Shown here piece after piece: positions 6,317-8,302 of a stretch of 8,302 bases of DNA. A program made the translations under genes and the position numbers. Position 1 is the first letter of the stretch, and each line of letters starts with the position of its first letter. The DNA is from Nostocaceae cyanobacterium CSSed10_463m (lineage in GTDB: Bacteria > Cyanobacteriota > Cyanobacteriia > Cyanobacteriales > Nostocaceae), in assembly GCA_003556955.1 (NCBI GenBank), contig PWQB01000572.1, positions 1 to 8,302 on the forward strand, given 5' to 3'. The notes under the pieces are model-generated. The model saw only the letters and a list, made by a program, of their open reading frames with translations, ran no database searches and had not been told where the DNA came from.

Positions 6317-6435
6317 AGAATTGTCTTACAAAATCATCATAATTTGAACCTCGCATTACCTTTGCCTTTCTTCTCAAGCGGATATCGTTTAAGCTAGCTG
6401 GAAGATTCCTTGATTTGTGGCTAAGAGGCGGTAAT

Positions 6436-7287
6436 GTGCCTAAACATATTGGTTTAATTTCTTTTCTGGTTGTATGTGGTTTGTGGAATATGCCAAAGGC
6501 AGTTCACGCACAACTAATACCTCCTACTCTGCAACTAAATGCAGAAAATTTAGAAAAACAAGGGTTGGGGTTCGCACAAGAAGCAGCTCAACTGGGACAA
6601 TTTCAGCAGTTTGAGTTGGCTTTACCACGGGCTAGATTAGCTAGTCAACTGGCTCCTAATAATGATCGAGTCTGGTTTCTGTTAGGTGGTTTACATTTAC
6701 AAGCCAAAGATTTTGATGCGGCGATCGCAGCTTTGCAAACAGCACAATCCCTCAATCCCCAAAATCCTGACATTTTGTTTGCTTTGGGTTCGGCTAGTTT
6801 TCAGCAGCAAAATTACCAAGCAGCAGCAACCTATTACCAAAAAGGTTTGCAGTTGAAACCGGATAGCCCAGAAGGCTGGTTTGATTTGGGAAATGCTTAT
6901 TATATGTTGGGTCGATTGCCAGAAGCGATCGCTCAGTACAATAAATCTTTTTCTCTTGATCCCAAATTTTGGCCGGCGATTAACAACATTGGCTTAATCA
7001 AATATGAACAGGGTGATGTTGAAACTGCAATTCAGAAATGGCGGAGTTCTGTTGAAATCGACAAACAAGCCGCTGAACCTTTATTAGCGTTAGCAGTGGC
7101 AATGTATAATAAAGGCGACCGCCAAAAAGCCCTATCAATGGGAGAAGCAGCACTCCGCATCGATCAGCGCTATGCTAGTTTAGATTTCCTCAAGGAAAAT
7201 CTCTGGGGTGAAAGATTACTATCTGATGCCAAAAGATTCTTAGAATTGCCACGCATTCAAGCGGCTCTAGAGCTACAGGGAAATTAA
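6436..7287 (+). CDS. Secreted TPR-repeat protein
   Basis: A periplasmic or exported scaffold built of tetratricopeptide repeats; no enzymatic motif is visible. The GTG at 6436 is chosen because AAGAGG (6423-6428) lies 7 nt before it and it gives a clean signal peptide (MPKHIGLISFLVVCGLW...AVHA, cleaved before QLIPP). An in-frame TTG at 6415 would add seven residues ahead of the signal peptide. The product is 283 residues. Five consecutive 34-residue TPRs start at about 78, 112, 146, 180 and 214, with the typical W/L-G-A/Y-A-P spacing (for example GWFDLGNAYYMLGRLPEAI). A degenerate repeat (about 44-77) precedes them and a 36-residue tail follows. LVVC is not a lipobox, since Val at -1 is disallowed, so it is probably soluble. 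It is divergent from the TolC-like gene, and a partner role with the envelope pump is speculation. Confidence 0.88.
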   Translation: MPKHIGLISFLVVCGLWNMPKAVHAQLIPPTLQLNAENLEKQGLGFAQEAAQLGQFQQFELALPRARLASQLAPNNDRVWFLLGGLHLQAKDFDAAIAALQTAQSLNPQNPDILFALGSASFQQQNYQAAATYYQKGLQLKPDSPEGWFDLGNAYYMLGRLPEAIAQYNKSFSLDPKFWPAINNIGLIKYEQGDVETAIQKWRSSVEIDKQAAEPLLALAVAMYNKGDRQKALSMGEAALRIDQRYASLDFLKENLWGERLLSDAKRFLELPRIQAALELQGN

Positions 7288-7331
7288 TCAAGCCCTGGTA
7301 ATTCTTCATGGGGATTTACCGAAAGAGGCAG

Positions 7332-7376
7332 GGGAGCAGGGAGCAGGCTTGCCCTGAGCGCAGTCGAAGGGGAGCA
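7332..7376. repeat. GGGAGCA heptamer tract interrupted by a 24-bp GC-rich element
   Basis: Two perfect GGGAGCA units (7332-7345) are followed by a 24-bp segment (7346-7369) containing CTTGCCCTGAGCGCAGTCGA, then a third GGGAGCA (7370-7376) and a degenerate AGGGGGA. Deleting exactly those 24 bp leaves three perfect tandem units. The insert resembles a short sequence common in Nostoc intergenic DNA (from memory). It lies 45 bp after the TPR stop, in a convergent gap. Confidence 0.75.
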
Positions 7377-7437
7377 AGGGGGAGTAAGAAATTAATTTAA
7401 ACTTCCCATTAGTTCACCACTTGCATAACATACCATT

Positions 7438-7459
7438 TTATAGTACAGGTATACTATAA
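7438..7459. other. Palindrome TTATAGTA...TACTATAA in a convergent gap
   Basis: Perfect 8-bp arms (7438-7445 and 7452-7459) around a 6-nt centre, CAGGTA. It is A/T-rich, so weak as an RNA hairpin but similar in form to a dimeric regulator site. No promoter is expected here, because both flanking genes end in this gap. Confidence 0.4.
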
Positions 7460-7468
7460 GGGTCAGGA

Positions 7469-7501
7469 AATATTCGCCCAAATTGTGAGTGGGCGAGTAT
7501 T
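7469..7501. terminator. 12-bp stem-loop at the 3' end of the response regulator gene, possible bidirectional terminator
   Basis: AATATTCGCCCA (7469-7480) pairs with TGGGCGAGTATT (7490-7501) with a single T-G wobble and a 9-nt loop. It begins 21 bp beyond the response regulator stop and also lies 3' of the convergent TPR gene. The base of the stem ends in A/T on both strands, but there is no long T-run, so factor-independent termination is only probable. Confidence 0.5.
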
Positions 7502-7522
7502 CCTCAGATATGTGGTCAATTC

Positions 7523-7927
7523 TTAGTGGATATCTTGGGGGAGAAGAGCAATGATTTGTTCAACAAACTGTTGATGATCGACAACTGGCTTAGAGATGTA
7601 GCCATCAGCGCCGCTTTGTTGGAGGAAGTTTTCGCGATCGCCTTCCATCGCGTGTGCCGTTACCAGAATAACTGGTAAGTTCGCCGTTTTTGAGTTGGAT
7701 CTCAACATTTGTGTAATTTTGATCCCATCAACAGACTGACCTTGATAAACACTTCTTGACAGAGAAACATCCATTAAAATCAGGTCAGCTTCGCCTGAGT
7801 GGGCGATTTCCATGACTTCTTCCACATTTTCTGTATGTTTTACATTCAAACCACCCCGTTTGGTCAAAATTTTGGAAAAAACGCGGGCATTAATGAAATC
7901 GTCTTCAACAATTAGAACAGTTTTCAT
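7523..7927 (-). CDS. Single-domain response regulator (CheY/DivK-like receiver)
   Basis: Phosphorelay receiver with no output domain; 134 residues, one complete REC fold. Conserved residues are present: acidic pair Asp9-Asp10 (VEDDF), phospho-acceptor Asp53 (LILMDVS), Thr90 (ILVTAHA) and Lys113 (YISKP). GADGYISKPV is typical of DivK-like and hybrid-kinase receivers. The loop after Asp53 is unusual: SLSRSVYQGQSVDG puts the conserved DG 14 residues after the aspartate instead of the usual 7, and the usual Pro of LPxMDG is missing. No Shine-Dalgarno site precedes the ATG. No histidine kinase is visible in the window, so its partner is unknown. The 5' region carries a MITE-like element 53 bp upstream. 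Confidence 0.94.
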   Translation of the reverse strand: MKTVLIVEDDFINARVFSKILTKRGGLNVKHTENVEEVMEIAHSGEADLILMDVSLSRSVYQGQSVDGIKITQMLRSNSKTANLPVILVTAHAMEGDRENFLQQSGADGYISKPVVDHQQFVEQIIALLPQDIH

Positions 7928-8276
7928 GAGAATTTTATTTATAGAGTCGAGGCAGATGACAATCTAACAAAAACAGTTGTCTAGTACAGCACGGCGTAAA
8001 TAAACACACTATTCAAAATCAATGAAAAACTTATAGAATAAGCTTCTTGATTGTTTTACGGGCGTATTGCTATACACCCCTGCTGACAAACGCCTTGCAG
8101 TACTAGCTCCTTTTTAATTATCAAATTGCCACTCACTCATCAAGGGTAATACTACTGCTGTTTATCCTTTGTTCCTCAAAATTGTGTTAGGAAACCCATT
8201 TCATCCGTTATGCTGTGTTTGCTGCGGTGTTCAATTCAAGCGACTTTTGTGTAATTAAATTTCAGGGAAAAAACTC
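7928..8276. other. 349-bp divergent intergenic region
   Basis: Lies between the response regulator (minus strand) and the gene starting at 8277 (plus strand), so it should hold both promoters. More than a third of it is the inverted-repeat element at 7981-8106. I see no strong -35/-10 pair for either gene and no ORF worth reporting. Confidence 0.6.
7981..8106. mobile_element. MITE-like element, 126 bp, with 16-bp terminal inverted repeats
   Basis: The left end CTAGTACAGCACGGCG (7981-7996) and the reverse complement of the right end (8091-8106), CTAGTACTGCAAGGCG, match at 14 of 16 positions. Nested inside are CGTAAA (7995-8000)/TTTACG (8055-8060), AATCAA (8017-8022)/TTGATT (8047-8052) and CTTAT-AGA-ATAAG (8030-8042). 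A second arm is GGGCGTAT-TGCT-ATACACCC (8060-8079), with one mismatch. The single strand could thus fold into a three-way junction. CTAG at both outer ends may be a 4-bp target duplication or part of the repeat. It has no coding capacity, as expected of a non-autonomous element. Mobility is inferred from structure alone. Confidence 0.6.
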
Positions 8277-8302
8277 ATGGCAAAACAGTTAAACCTTCTC
8301 CC
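8277..8302 (+). CDS. Probable start of a gene, 3' partial
   Basis: An ATG at 8277 is preceded by AGGGA (8264-8268) at 8-nt spacing, the best ribosome-binding site in the window apart from that of the TPR gene. The visible peptide is MAKQLNLL, too short to name a family. It is open to the window edge and divergent from the response regulator. Confidence 0.5.

Noticed and set aside
6392..6399. AGCTAGCT palindrome upstream of the TPR gene
   Set aside because: An isolated 8-bp palindrome in A/T-rich DNA with no supporting promoter spacing; too likely by chance.
6415..6435. TTG start for the TPR protein
   Set aside because: It has no ribosome-binding site and adds seven residues before a normal signal peptide; the GTG at 6436 has AAGAGG at good spacing.
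6277..6435. NtcA-type site (GTA-N8-TAC) in the divergent region
   Set aside because: I looked on both strands near the TATAAT and found no match with the right spacing.

Overview
The window looks like chromosomal DNA of a filamentous, Nostoc/Anabaena-like cyanobacterium. The evidence is thirteen copies of the octamer GCGATCGC (HIP1), all inside genes, a helical carotenoid protein, heptameric short tandem repeats (STRRs) in intergenic DNA, and little use of strong Shine-Dalgarno sites. The genus is inference.

Layout. Bases 1-503 (+) are the 3' part of a helical carotenoid protein gene (HCP, a homologue of the N-terminal domain of the orange carotenoid protein). It converges on a four-gene set on the minus strand that encodes a complete tripartite exporter. 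Read 5' to 3' on that strand, the set is a TolC-family outer-membrane channel (6276-4843), a membrane-fusion protein (4239-2770), a MacB-type permease (2669-1452) and an ABC ATPase (1318-554). The MFP-permease-ATPase order matches the heterocyst devBCA operons, but the permease sequence is MacB-like, with permease and ATPase as separate proteins. A 603-bp gap with repeats, a hairpin and a possible 54-residue ORF separates the channel gene from the other three, so there may be two transcription units. Divergent from the channel gene is a secreted TPR-repeat protein (6436-7287, +). It converges on a single-domain response regulator (7927-7523, -). A gene probably starts at 8277 (+) and runs off the window.

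How the genes work together. The ATPase and permease form the inner-membrane motor. The membrane-fusion protein carries the RxxxLxxxxxxS hairpin-tip motif, and the TolC-like protein has two-fold repeated AGVGT tip motifs, so a complete envelope-spanning pump can be assembled from this locus. The substrate cannot be read from sequence. The TPR protein and response regulator are neighbours with no demonstrated link.

The least ordinary content is intergenic. Three heptamer tracts (2674-2748, 4719-4770, 7332-7376) are each interrupted by one short GC-rich segment, and removing it restores or nearly restores the repeat. A fourth, uninterrupted tract supplies the stop codon of the TolC-like gene. 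A 126-bp element with 16-bp imperfect terminal inverted repeats and nested internal hairpins (7981-8106) lies upstream of the response regulator and resembles a MITE. I found no new multi-gene system. The best leads are the mobile small repeats and the repeat architecture of the membrane-fusion protein. No tRNA, rRNA or CRISPR array was seen.
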